A DNA stretch of 64,000 nt from Guyanagaster necrorhizus (taxonomy: Eukaryota; Basidiomycota; Agaricomycetes; Agaricales; Physalacriaceae). Positions 38,125-48,169 of the stretch are shown here, one piece after another. The stretch lies in the NCBI RefSeq assembly GCF_019112545.1, contig NW_025064880.1, positions 1,890,536 through 1,954,535 on the forward strand, in the 5' to 3' direction. The notes under the pieces are model-generated. The model had not been told where the DNA came from and searched no databases. It saw only the letters and a program-made list of their open reading frames with translations. The first letter of the stretch is position 1, and each line of letters starts with the position of its first letter. The translations under genes were made by a program, and so were the position numbers.

Positions 38125-39849
38125 ATGCCCAACGAAATGTGGTCCTTCATCGACATCCTTGCTTCCGCTTTCCTCGTCGCTCATCTCGCCTTTGCGCAGA
38201 CTGTCACAACGGACCTTTACTCATCCCTGATCCCTTCCAAGGTTTTGGCCACCGCAAACAAGTTGAATAACCAGTTCCCTCAGTATACCGACTCGACCGC
38301 AGGAGTTTGGCAGTTGTTCAGTGCGGACACCTGGACCTCTGGATTCTTCCCCGCCACGCTGTATGCGCTGGAAACACGCCAGAGCCTGTGCGAGGCGACC
38401 TCTGCGAATGGGCTAAACGCGGCGGATTGGGCCGAACTGGGACGGCAGACAAGCGCTGGGTTGGCCCCCCTGACGACGAGCAATAGTGTTGGACACGATG
38501 TGGGGTTTTTGAGTTTCCCGTATGTGGAGGAACTAAGCATGTTGGTGTCCCTTATGTATCTCTACATACAGCTGAATTTTCCTAGCCATCCAGACAACAC
38601 CACAGCGGCTGACATTGTGAATGGCTTTGCGACATATCTGGCTGGACGATTCAATCCTACTGTGGGGTGCACGAGAAGTTGGGATTCGTCTGATCCTACG
38701 GATTTCGTGGTGCGTGCCCTGATGGACTCAACGTGTTGGTATTCTGATAAAGTCGCTGCAGGTGATTATTGATAATATGATGAACCTCAATGTCCTCATG
38801 GTCTCTGCCCAATTAACCGGGAACTCGACGTTGAGAGACATCGCTACTTCGCACGCCAACACGACCATGAAAAACCATATACGAGACGATGGTATGGCTA
38901 CTCCCTAATTTCATAATAAATCATATCCAACTTCATTAAATTCAGGTTCGACGTGGCACGTAGTAGAATATAACGCCACAACGGGTGCCGTTATAGACAA
39001 AATAACAAGCCAAGGATATGCTGACAATAGGTGGGAGTCTTTCTGTTTGCTCTTTCAACCTCGCTCCAGCTTGTTGCAGCACATGGAGTCGCGGACAAGC
39101 CTGGGCGGTATATGGATATGCAAATAGTAGGCGCCTGCTCTCTATCTAGTGATGACTTGTCCAAACTGATGCTTTCAGTGTACAATTGGACTGGGGACAG
39201 CAATTATCTGGTGACAGCCCGCCATGCAGCTACATATTTCCTCGACACTCTTCCTTCTAATGGAATCGTACCATGGTATCGTTCGCTCTCCGCTGTATTG
39301 AGAACCTGTCCCTGATAGATCATTACAGGGATTTTAACGCTCCAGTGGAGAATCGTCCAGCGGATTCTTCTGCAGCCACAATCGTGGCAACTGGTCTTCT
39401 GTTACTCTCCAAGGTTGAGACCGATCCCACGAACAGTACAAATTGGTCTACTGCTGCTATCAGTGTATGTTATTCCGGTACTCTATTGTAGTTCGCAAGA
39501 TTGACTTCATATCGGTGCATAGATTTTGAACAATATCACGTCGCTAGCTTGGGATCCTTCCTGGGAAAGTTTACTGGCGAATGGGACGGTGAATAAGCCT
39601 GCGAACAACTACCTGACTGGGACCGTTTATGGTGAGTAGAATTAAGTGTTTAATCGCCTTTGCATTCTTATGTCATTCTCAGGAGATTACTATTACATCG
39701 TTGCCGGCAATGAGCTCATTTCGATGGGCCTCGCGAACTGCACGACACTCGCAACCACCAACACCAACACTACCAATACTAACACCACTTCCGTCTCCAA
39801 CAGTGCCCGACGCAACAGCCATCCTTACTTCCCTTTCTCCTTATTTTGA
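38125..39849 (+). CDS. secreted GH88-type unsaturated glucuronyl hydrolase
   Basis: GH88 enzymes hydrolyse the unsaturated uronic acid left on oligosaccharides by polysaccharide lyases. The start at 38125 (MPNEMWSFID) is followed by a signal peptide core ILASAFLVAHLAFA. Then come FPQYTDSTAGVWQLFSADTWTSGFFPATLYAL, GHDVGFLSFPYV, an intron, VIIDNMMNLNVLMVSAQLTGNSTLRDIATSHANTTMKNHIRDDG and STWHVVEYNATTGAVIDKITSQGYADN. The family motif STWSRGQAWAVYGYAN appears once the acceptor at about 39077 is used. Next are MYNWTGDSNYLVTARHAATYFLDTLPSNGIVPW, DFNAPVENRPADSSAATIVATGLL and GDYYYIVAGNELISMGLANC. It ends in a Thr/Asn-rich tail. Seven or so short introns are all consistent, so the gene looks intact. 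A cataaaag box lies at 38088-38095. A decayed tandem copy follows at 40,690-41,820. Confidence 0.87.
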
Positions 39850-40689
39850 TACCCTTACTGCTACTTAAATCTACTGACTTATGCTACGTCTGGCTGGTAC
39901 CGCCTTGTTCTGCAGTGAAATTATTGAAAAATTCGACCACAGGTTGATTCTCTCTGCCTGATTGCTGTGTGAAGGCACTGCTCTTCGCGAACTTCCAACC
40001 TGTGCACCGATATGTGTGTTCTCCAAGGTTCTGACATGGTATTACCTGATTGCTACATGGGTCCTTCGCGCTCATGTTCTTCCAATTTTGCCTGCGCTGT
40101 GCCGATACCTGCTCCCATTCTGAGAACCTCAATTTCCATCCACTGCGGTGATTTCTCCTGCTGGTGACACCTTCGGTGCCGGGTCAGCGAAAGTGTACAG
40201 TTCCAGGATGGATACTACCTACACTGATTTGAACGTGTCGTCGGTGTCGTTGCTGTGCACTGGAGATACCGTCTTTCACAGTGACAACCCACTTTCGAGA
40301 TACGAATCCAATCACTGTTGATACACTTCTTTGGACCAGTTTTTGATACACTAACCACAATTTTCTGGATTTAGGTGGCCGCCCGCTCATCCTCGCTTTA
40401 CGTAAGATGTCGAACGTCGGCATATATTGAGACGGCTATTTGACTCCGTCTCCTTTACGACGACGACGACGGCTACTAGACTACTACTTCGTATCTCTGT
40501 CGTTTGCAAGTTTAACTCAACCTGAGCGAGATAAAGAGTCAACCACGTCAAATTCCAACTTGCACTCAATGTAGTTCTCTTGTCGATACGAATCGACGGC
40601 TCGCTCTGATGTTGTAGCAACATGTCAAAGCCTGTCCGGCCCGATATAAACACGGCAGGGCTTGGGCGCCAACTTAGCACCAACGTCCA
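39850..40689. other. 3' flank of GH88 gene, included in the tandem duplication
   Basis: No gene is supported here. The part from about 40,360 to 40,620 is similar to about 41,510-41,800 downstream of the deleted copy (shared landmarks: TTTCTGGAT, GTCGGCAT(A/G)TATT, CCACGTCAA(A/G)TT). This shows the duplicated unit extended past the gene. Confidence 0.6.
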
Positions 40690-41820
40690 TATCATAATTC
40701 TACCGGGGATTCATTCACATGAACTCAACTTTGCTGTCGATATTACCTGTTGCACCTGTACTCTTGTCATTGGATCTATTTCTTTGCCATTTCCTGTACA
40801 CCTGGATGTCGTGAGCAGACGGAGCACTGACTAAGCGAATGAGAGACCGTCTCAACTCTCAGAGTCTTTGCAGTCAGCGATGGGCGGACTGGAATCGTAC
40901 CATGGTATCGTTCGCTCTCCGCTGTGCTGAGAACTTGTCCCTGATCATTGCAGGAATTTCAACGCTCCAATGGAGAATCGTCCAGCGAATTCTTCTGCAG
41001 CCACAATCGTGGCAACTGGTCTTCTGTTACTCTCCAAGGTTGAGACCAATCCCGCGCACAAGAAAATATGGTCTACTGCTGCTATCGATGTATATCACTT
41101 TCATTTACTGTCCTTCATATGACTGAGTTCATTTCGGTCCGTAGATTTTGAACAGTATCATGTCGCCGCATGGGATCCTTCCTGAGAGAGTTTACTAGCA
41201 AACGGGATGGTGAATAAACCTGCGAATGACTACCTGACTGGGACAGTTTATGGTGGGTAGAAATTAAGTATTTTATCATTTTATCGTCTTTGTATTCTTA
41301 CGTTATTCTCAGGGAATTACTATTACATCGTTGCCGGCAATGAGCTTATTTCGATGAGCCTCGCGAGCTGCACAACTTGATCAAACAGTCAACAGAATCT
41401 ATCCCAGCTGTATGTAAAGTACAATGATGACAACTTTCGGTGGCATACAAACTATACAAGTCGAAGAAACAGTCTGATAAACTTCGTGAACCTCTTTTCG
41501 ACATGCTAACTGCGATTTCTGGATTCTTCATCGGGATCTCACTTCGCATCACCCGCTGCATATCCTCACTCTAGCTAAAATTTCTGGCGTCGGCATGTAT
41601 TAAGGCGGCTGTTTGTCTGCTTGCAATTTTTCGTCTCTCACTCGTTGCGTGCTTTACTCGACGTGAGCTTATCTTTCCCCCGTCAGCGGATTGATCAGAG
41701 TCATCCACGTCAAGTTTCAACTTGCGCTCTCTCTCTCCATTGGGTGCAGTCTCTCATCATTCGACTTGCTCCGATGTTTCAGCTCCGTGCAAAGGCTGTG
41801 AAACAGGCTCAATGAAGGCA
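40690..41820 (+). pseudogene. internally deleted tandem copy of the GH88-type gene
   Basis: Positions about 40,700-40,890 match the upstream region of the intact gene (about 37,905-38,070): both carry CACATGA..TCAACTTTG, TGTTGCACCTGTAC and CAGCGATG(A/G)GCGGACTGG. Right after GCGGACTGG the copy jumps to the exon segment AATCGTACCATGG that lies at about 39,265 in the intact gene. It then follows the 3' exons (TCCAGCG(A/G)ATTCTTCTGCAGCC, TATTACATCGTTGCCGG) to about 41,365 and the downstream flank to about 41,820. About 1.2 kb, covering the signal peptide and most catalytic exons, is missing. Substitutions and short indels are scattered throughout. It cannot encode an active enzyme. Confidence 0.8.
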
Positions 41821-42080
41821 CGCTCCCCGTCAATGTTATCTTTACCCTCGTATCACAATTCAATCCCATATCTTAGTCTACGCCACCTAGTGGTGGCACC
41901 CAATACCGTTTCATTCAGCTAAAGATAAGCTACTCAAGCTCCTTCCGCCGGCATATAACTGGTTCTCCTTTCCCCATACAAATTACGTTCTCTCGATGCA
42001 ATATAATCATATGCCGGGACATCACCTCATGACTCCACAGAAATATCTTGGATGTCAGGAGAACAAGCAGGCAGAAAACG

Positions 42081-42088
42081 TATAAAAG
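42081..42088 (+). promoter_or_regulatory. TATA box of the metallothionein gene
   Basis: The sequence is TATAAAAG, 84 nt upstream of the metallothionein ATG. It leaves room for a short leader, as is common for strongly induced fungal metallothionein genes. Confidence 0.6.
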
Positions 42089-42164
42089 CTTGCTCAAATC
42101 TCAGGTTTCTGTTCAGCACCAGCTCAGATAAGAGCTGCAGCTGAATACCTATCGAACTCTCTCC

Positions 42165-42364
42165 ATGAACACAGTCAGTCATCATGTCCTTCTGCCGCGT
42201 TCTTTTACACTCATCTTCTCTCAGATGACTGCTCTTCCCGTCAATGCCGCCTGTGGCTCTTCCAGTTGCGGCTGCACCACTACGTACATTACCATCTTAT
42301 GGCTCGTTAACCACTAAAGATTTCTCTCAGTTGCAGTTGCAAGCCTAACGAATGCAAATGTTAA
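42165..42364 (+). CDS. 7-cysteine fungal metallothionein, 33 residues, three exons
   Basis: Metallothioneins are small Cys-rich proteins that bind Cu, Cd or Zn in the cytosol and detoxify or buffer metal. Three exons, 42165-42173, 42225-42283 and 42331-42364, splice across introns gtcagt..ctctcag (51 nt) and gtacat..ctctcag (47 nt). The product starts MNTMTALPVNAA and its cysteines fall in C-x4-C-x-C-x3-C-x-C-x4-C-x-C, ending in Lys-Cys-stop. That spacing is the one I know for mushroom metallothioneins of mycorrhizal and wood-decay species. The second intron falls in the middle of the Cys array, so no single open frame shows the protein. An alternative start at 42225 (MTALPVNAA) would shorten it to 30 residues without touching the cysteines. 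A TATA box lies at 42081-42088. I saw no clear metal-response element by eye. Confidence 0.9.
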
Positions 42365-42792
42365 ATCTTTATAGACCACTTCTTCGAATTCCATTTCATT
42401 CAACGGACCACAGTGGCGAGTCTGAGTCTGAGATATGTTACGAGATCCTTCCTCTCCATTTAATCCCCTTATGATGGATGATATATGTACATATGATGAC
42501 TGATCCCTAGTAATCTAAATGATTTAGCGAAATCTACACAACTCAATATAGTCCTCCCTGTCCTTCTTGGTGTGCTCATATCATGTGCATCGTAGCATTT
42601 GTTCAAATTAATGCTATCATAGTGATCACACGTGGAGCGGAGGTCATTGATGTAGCTTCCATTTGGCCTACATGTAGAAACATGTTTAATGGGGAAGATG
42701 AGAGACTGATTTCTGTGAAACAAGTGGAACACTTACAAAACAAAATCCAGCCCGTCTCAATGCAGTAATGGCACTTTGCTTGCGCCTGTCCA

Positions 42793-44176
42793 TCACATCC
42801 CTTCGAAATCATACCCAATCCCCCGATGCTCTTCCGGTACCTTGATATTTCTTAGCAACGGATCCAGAGAGGCGAGCTCATCCTTGATTCCATTCCTTGC
42901 GAGGTTATCCAGCTCCTTCAATAGTGTTGACGTCATTTTCTGATGACCGCTTAGCGCGTTTTATGCAAGAAAGGGACAATAAATATGCACCTTGAACTTG
43001 CCGTCGACCTTGTGAATCATATCTCCCAGAGTGGGAGTCCAGCCACCAGGGGGTGGACTGCCCACACCACTCATCGTTGTTCCGATGGAACCGCCATTGG
43101 CGATTGCCCAGAGACTCCCGTTTGGCTCCTCTCCAAGTTGCGGCTGTGGTTGATTGATGCTCGGGGTGGATTGACCGTTTGTCAAGACGGAACCGTATGG
43201 GTTTGCGCTGTGTGTCGGATTATCCGATGCGAAAAGATACGACACGCCTGGATGCGGTGAAAGGAGGCCTAAGGGCCCCGTCATTTGCTGCGAAGGGTGA
43301 GAAAAGGGTAAGGGGCCGAGAATTTTGGATATCTTGTTATACACCTCCGAGATCACGTCGAGCAATGAGAGCAGCGTCTGATGATAGTCCAGAGGATACG
43401 GTATGTGGGGCGTCATTAGATACGACGCGTCGTCAACAACAGATCCTGAATATTCCGCAAAATTGCCCTGTCGCTTCCCTGGTTGCCGTCGAAAGAGACG
43501 CTTGGGCTGCCGTATTTTGGACTTGTCACTGTCTTCCTTTGACTGGTCGTATTCGTTTAAAGTGTTAATGAGTCCTCGAAGCAGGTCCTGTGGCTGATTT
43601 ATATCGAGAAGATTTGAAAGAGACATTCCCAGGATAGCGAACCGATGCGTCCTAATATAGTCAGCAAAAGACAATAGAGCAAGCGCAATACACACACCTC
43701 TTCTTCATGGCCTCGTTATTAAATTCCCGTTCCAAGTCCGCTCTAGATATGTAGATAGTGTGAAACCAGTGACTCCTCCTGGGGCAGTCAGTAATGGACC
43801 AGCTGGGAGGGCGATCCACGTACCCTTCATGCATATTCCGCACGTATGTCAATGTAATTATTCTCTTTTGCATGAGATCCCGGAGCTGGTCCACAGATGT
43901 TCCTTGGTTCAGCGCAGTAGCCGTGACGCCTATGGACTCTGAATGAAGGGATTGAGCGTCCCATTCCCTCGCCATAGGTGTCGTTGTCGTCGAGGTCGGG
44001 GCCGCTACTATCGAGCTAAAAGAAGCCACGGCGGTGTTCAACGGCGTAGGACCGGATGAATTGCCAGAGACCGGATTCTTGAAGGACGAGAGGAGATTCT
44101 GCGCAGAGGACTTGCGACGCATCGTGGGCCGCTGTGGCAAATCTGAAGAGAACGGCGCGAATTGAAGCTGTGACAT
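42793..44176 (-). CDS. conserved fungal protein of unknown function
   Basis: I do not recognise a characterised family. The start at 44176 (MSQLQFAPFSSDLPQRPTMRRKSSAQNLLSSF) is followed by Ser/Thr-rich sequence. A helical segment comes next (GTSVDQLRDLMQKRIITLTYVRNMHEG), then, across an intron, HWFHTIYISRADLEREFNNEAMKKR. Another intron leads to THRFAILGMSLSNLLDINQPQDLLRGLINTLNEYDQ, LLSLLDVISEVYNKISKILGP, a Pro/Gly-rich linker and the final exon (KKMTSTLLKELDNLARNGIKDELASLDPLLRNIKVPEEHRGIGYDFEGM), which stops at 42793. Amphipathic helices and no membrane segment suggest a soluble complex subunit. It is the last host gene before the transposon island. Confidence 0.75.
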
Positions 44177-44384
44177 TCTTGCATCAATCAGTTCCGTGCA
44201 GTCTACTTCTCAAATCAGAAGTGTAGAACAAGGAGTTAGACAATATTTACTATGTCTACTTTTGTAAAATTAAATTCATAATCTAAATAAGCATACAGAA
44301 AGATTATGTAATATGTGTACATAAATACTACATGTCAGAATTCAATTGATAACCTAAATAGGCACAGTATCTTGTATCTCGTGC

Positions 44385-44480
44385 CTAATTGGCTGGAGTG
44401 CATGGTGCGAGCACTGGTCTAGCGGGAAGCCGCTCACGAGAGCAGAATATTATTACAACCCTCACACTTCAACATGTTTG
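44385..44480 (+). repeat. 96-bp direct repeat, copy 1
   Basis: The sequence starts CTAATTGGCTGGAGTG and ends TTCAACATGTTTG. It matches positions 44872-44967 without length change. This copy keeps several CpG sites (GTGCGAGCAC, AAGCCGCTCACGAG) that are TpA, TpG or CpA in copy 2. Confidence 0.75.
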
Positions 44481-44871
44481 AGTGCTGGGTGAGTACAAAG
44501 AGTAGATACAAAGAGTAATGTACAAGGGACATGAAATTACAACTACAATGTTCTGTTTCTGATAGAAAGACAGGGCATTCACTATTAGTACAATGTCAGT
44601 AGCCCAAGGTCAGAGAACACACCTGGTGAGACAACAAGAGCATTAGTCTCACGTGTGTTTCAACCAGGCCAAATAGATATGCCAGGAAAGAATGGTGGAA
44701 AGCTTCTCATGATAAGATGAACTATATGCTGAGAGGTGGATATATGCAAGGAACAGATGTATGCCAGGGGGCAGAATGTTGATGCCTGCATAGTAGACAT
44801 CAGAGTCAGCAGCTAAGAATGACACATACTTACTTACCAATTACCCTTGTGTAAATCTCTTTTAAATCTGA

Positions 44872-44967
44872 CTAATTGGCTGGAGTGTATGGTATAAGTG
44901 TTAGTCTAGCAGGAACCTACTCACAAGAGCAGAATATTATTACAATCCTTATGCTTCAACATGTTTG
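44872..44967 (+). repeat. 96-bp direct repeat, copy 2 (CpG-decayed)
   Basis: This is the same repeat as at 44385-44480. Its differences are mostly C/T or G/A transitions at former CpG positions. The start-to-start spacing is 487 bp, so the pair may belong to one decayed element such as a short LTR pair. I cannot assign it to a class. Confidence 0.7.
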
Positions 44968-46294
44968 AATTGAGAGATAAGATGAGAGAAAAAGACAGTC
45001 ATAGTGATTAGAGTTGAGATTTGATTAGAGCATGTAAGAAAACAGAGTTCTTGCAAATGTAGAGTGCAAAGGCATCCAATGACCAATAACCATAGGTCTA
45101 AATGATGTAAGACAAGATACCATCCTCAGCTAAAGCCATAGCACTATTAGAACTCAATACAGCATTAGTTTATCATGTGTTCAGATTATATGCAACTTGG
45201 GCATAACAATAGATGGATTAGCCAGCAAAATTAGAATTGAGAAAAAGCTTTCAGAGATGTCTTATAAACTCTATTCAGGCAGGAATAGATCTATGAGAAG
45301 TGATCCATAAACTGAGTTGAAGGAGAAAGTGTTTGTTATGATTTGCAAGATATATGATGAAAACTAGGTAAAGGTTGATTGTCAGATCATCAGAAGAAGG
45401 AATGATTGCTTTTGAATGTTGTATCAGCTTTGTGTGTGAGAAGCAAGAAGATATATATATCAGAAAACCACTCAACTGAGGACTGGCAGACAGTTTTCCT
45501 TTATGATCACAATTTCTTTATGTCAGATATACTGAGCTTAGCAAGACACAAAAGGCTATTGAAACCAGTGACTAGCATTGTGACAAAGAGTTAGTCATCA
45601 TAATTAATAGAGTTGGCAAAAGTGATGATTGCAAGTCATACATCATCCTAAGAGAGTGATAGCTTTCTTTTTGTAAATCTCACAAACAGTGACATCCTTT
45701 TAAGATCTCTAAGACCAAGTTGCTATTCTGGACAGTGCATGCATTAGAAAAAAAGATTTCCAATCAATTGCAGATCCTAGAAAGATATATGACCTGAAAG
45801 TTAGATATCTTAGCTAACATTTAAGAGACCTCAAAAGCTTGCTACAAGCTAATGTTTGGCAGTAGAACTTCACTAGACCTCTCCAACTATTCTTTTACTT
45901 GCCATTATCAAAACTTTATTCAACTACCAGTGTATTAGAGAAGAGAACTTTGAAAGTTTACAGCTAGAACATTCTCTTTCTCTAAAAGCTTGCAACTAGA
46001 TCTTTTCTCTTTTATATCAAACAAAGCTTATAGCTAGAGCTTCTGTTTATCTATTCTTCACTCACTCTCAGCATCAAACACTCTAAAACTTCACTCACTA
46101 CTAGAGCTTCCTTTTCACTTGTTATCAAAATTCTTCACCAAGAACTTAGCACATTCTTGCTCACATATAGAGCTTCCTTCTTATTATTATCAAAGTAAAT
46201 CCATAAGAACTTCTATTGATACACTTTTGCTCACACATAGACCTTCTCTAGATCTTTGTTCATACATAGAGCCTCTTTAGAACTTCACTCATCA

Positions 46295-46604
46295 TGTTAC
46301 AATTTTTTAACTTTTTCTATCTTTTAACCTATTCTCACTTAATCAGAGTGCTTAACCAAGCACTTAATATTATGAGACTCACTTATACAACTATAATAAA
46401 CAGGCCAAGCTCATTGTTCTGCAACAGTGCCAGAGCCTCTTGATGACAGACAATACCTTTTTGTAACAGTAATGACAACCAAGAACAATGAACACCATAA
46501 TGTAGAAATGCCTATAAAGCACAATAAGTGGACTCAGACATGACTGTACAAACATACAGTATCTGTTTACCATATGTTTAATTCACATGCAGTTTGAGCT
46601 TAAT
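46295..46604 (+). repeat. degraded LTR, second family, internally deleted
   Basis: It starts TGTTACAATTTTTT and ends GTTTGAGCTTAATA, matching both ends of the LTR at 60355-60873 (TGTTATGATTTTTT ... TTTGGGCTTAACA). Shared inner blocks include AGAGTGCTTA(A/G)(A/G)CCA(A/G)CACTTA and CTCATTGTTCTG. The central part with the TATA box and predicted transcript start is missing. Confidence 0.65.
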
Positions 46605-46649
46605 ATGAGCCTATGTGGCAGAAAAATCTGCCTGGACATTACTGGTGAC

Positions 46650-47180
46650 TCAGAGAGCAGCAAATGGCTGACACCTACTAGTTAGACATGAGTGAAGGGC
46701 TCTAGTACCTCACATTACCAGAGTACACTAAGGATCTAGTGGACAGAGTATGAGCAGAAACTAGGGTAGCAAAAGTAGTACAGAATGCCAAGAGGCACTG
46801 GGAGCCCCCCTTTTCTTTCTCTTACTATGTGCCTGAACAACTGCCATCAACAGAAAGCAGTCTAAGTAGTTAGGGAAGCCAAAATCTCTTTCAACAAACC
46901 TTCTGATAAGTTCTAGCATTGCCCATCCATCTATTTGCCAGAGCAGGGCCCACTACTGGCATCAGCAGCAACTGGCAAAGGCAAAGAAAGAGAAAAATCA
47001 GTAGTGCTATTCCCTCTGCTGCCTGAGAAACCATCTGATCACCCATGGTATGATTAATAGCTGTGATCTCTGCCAAAGCCCAAAAAGCCTACACTACTAC
47101 TGATACTGATGAATTAGAAATTGTTTGACTAGCAGACTCTCTGTAAGCAAAAAACACAAAACCTATTTGGTAAGTGAAAC
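46650..47180 (+). pseudogene. stop-riddled relic of an unknown coding sequence
   Basis: One frame from about 46,663 reads MADTY, DMSEGL, YLTLPEYTKDLVDRV, AETRVAKVVQNAKRHWEPPFSFSYYVPEQLPS and LALPIHLFARAGPTTGISSNWQRQRKRK. It is interrupted only by TAG or TGA, each explainable by one C-to-T or G-to-A change. I do not recognise the protein. The gypsy element at 47,633 is inserted just downstream. Confidence 0.45.
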
Positions 47181-47632
47181 TAAGGCACAGAATCTGAAGG
47201 CTGGTCCTAGTGAGTCTAATCATATACCTCTATATGGTGACTAGTCTCTAAATGGATATAGCAAGAAGTAGCTATATGGATATGAGACTCTGAATTGTTT
47301 ACAGTGACTTACAGTTTATATATAAACTTTTCTATAACAGAAATATCATATAAGAATCTGGATAATAGATGGTGCAATCTATATGCAATGTGAACTTTTT
47401 ATTGTTGGAATCTTATATATGGTCTCAGTGGGGTCTAGAGAAACAGTTAGTGTTTTCCAGTTATCTTTCAAAGTCTTCTGTTAGGTTTAGGCAGTGTGAG
47501 GATGATATGCAGGGGCAATAGATCTCTTTCATGTTTTTTAGAGATAAAGCAAGACAAAGCAATATTTCATGAATTAATAAGTTTGCTATTATCATATGCA
47601 AGCATTATAGAGTTGTCAAGATGCTATAGCAC

Positions 47633-48130
47633 TGTTATGCACATGCTGCCAGCCTCTGTGTCACCTCAACCAACCACAAATTCAATTATGCTATCCATCA
47701 GACTCTGGCCACTTCTCATTACCTACTAATTTCATTTCACTATTATCATTTCACATTTATATTTCACATTGTAATATCTAGACTCTGAACTCGGTAGCAA
47801 ATACTAACACCGGAACCCAATGGAATCCAACTCAGAATTAGCTACCATTAGTATATAAAGCCATGTACATCATTGTAACTACTCAGTTTGAATATCAACT
47901 TGGATAAGCCAGCTACACTTCACACCCACTTTCACACCTTCTTACCTCATCTATCAGATTCCACTCTGAAGAACATTCTGATTTGCTCCTCTAACAGAAC
48001 TTCATTTGGTCCATCCAGATCCTTGAGCTCTGACTCAAGGGTGATGTTGCTAATAGCTTCATCAATGCCCATGCACTCTGCCAGACTCCACACATGCACT
48101 CAAGCCCACTCAATTGGCATGTTCCTAACA
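47633..48130 (+). repeat. 5' LTR of the chromovirus
   Basis: The 498-bp repeat aligns without gaps to 55115-55612. It holds the TATA box TATATAAA at 47852-47859. The predicted transcript start, about 33 nt downstream, coincides with AGTTTGAATAT (47885-47895). Confidence 0.93.
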
Positions 48131-48132
48131 GT

Positions 48133-48143
48133 ATATTCAAACT
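48133..48143 (+). promoter_or_regulatory. self-primer binding site (Tf1-like)
   Basis: ATATTCAAACT, two bases after the 5' LTR, is the exact reverse complement of AGTTTGAATAT at 47885-47895 inside the same LTR, at the predicted mRNA 5' end. I see no match to a tRNA 3' end at this position. The layout is that of Tf1/sushi-type self-priming. Confidence 0.7.
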
Positions 48144-48169
48144 CAAACCCTTGAGTCAAAAATTTTATC

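Larger units (their letters stand above)
44177..46294. other. AT-rich, CpG-poor start of transposon island, no gene
   Basis: Base composition changes sharply just after the gene ending at 44176. No intact frame is present. The stretch contains the direct repeats at 44385 and 44872 and, at about 45,840-46,290, a pyrimidine-rich block with many imperfect tagagcttc-type units. Confidence 0.6.
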
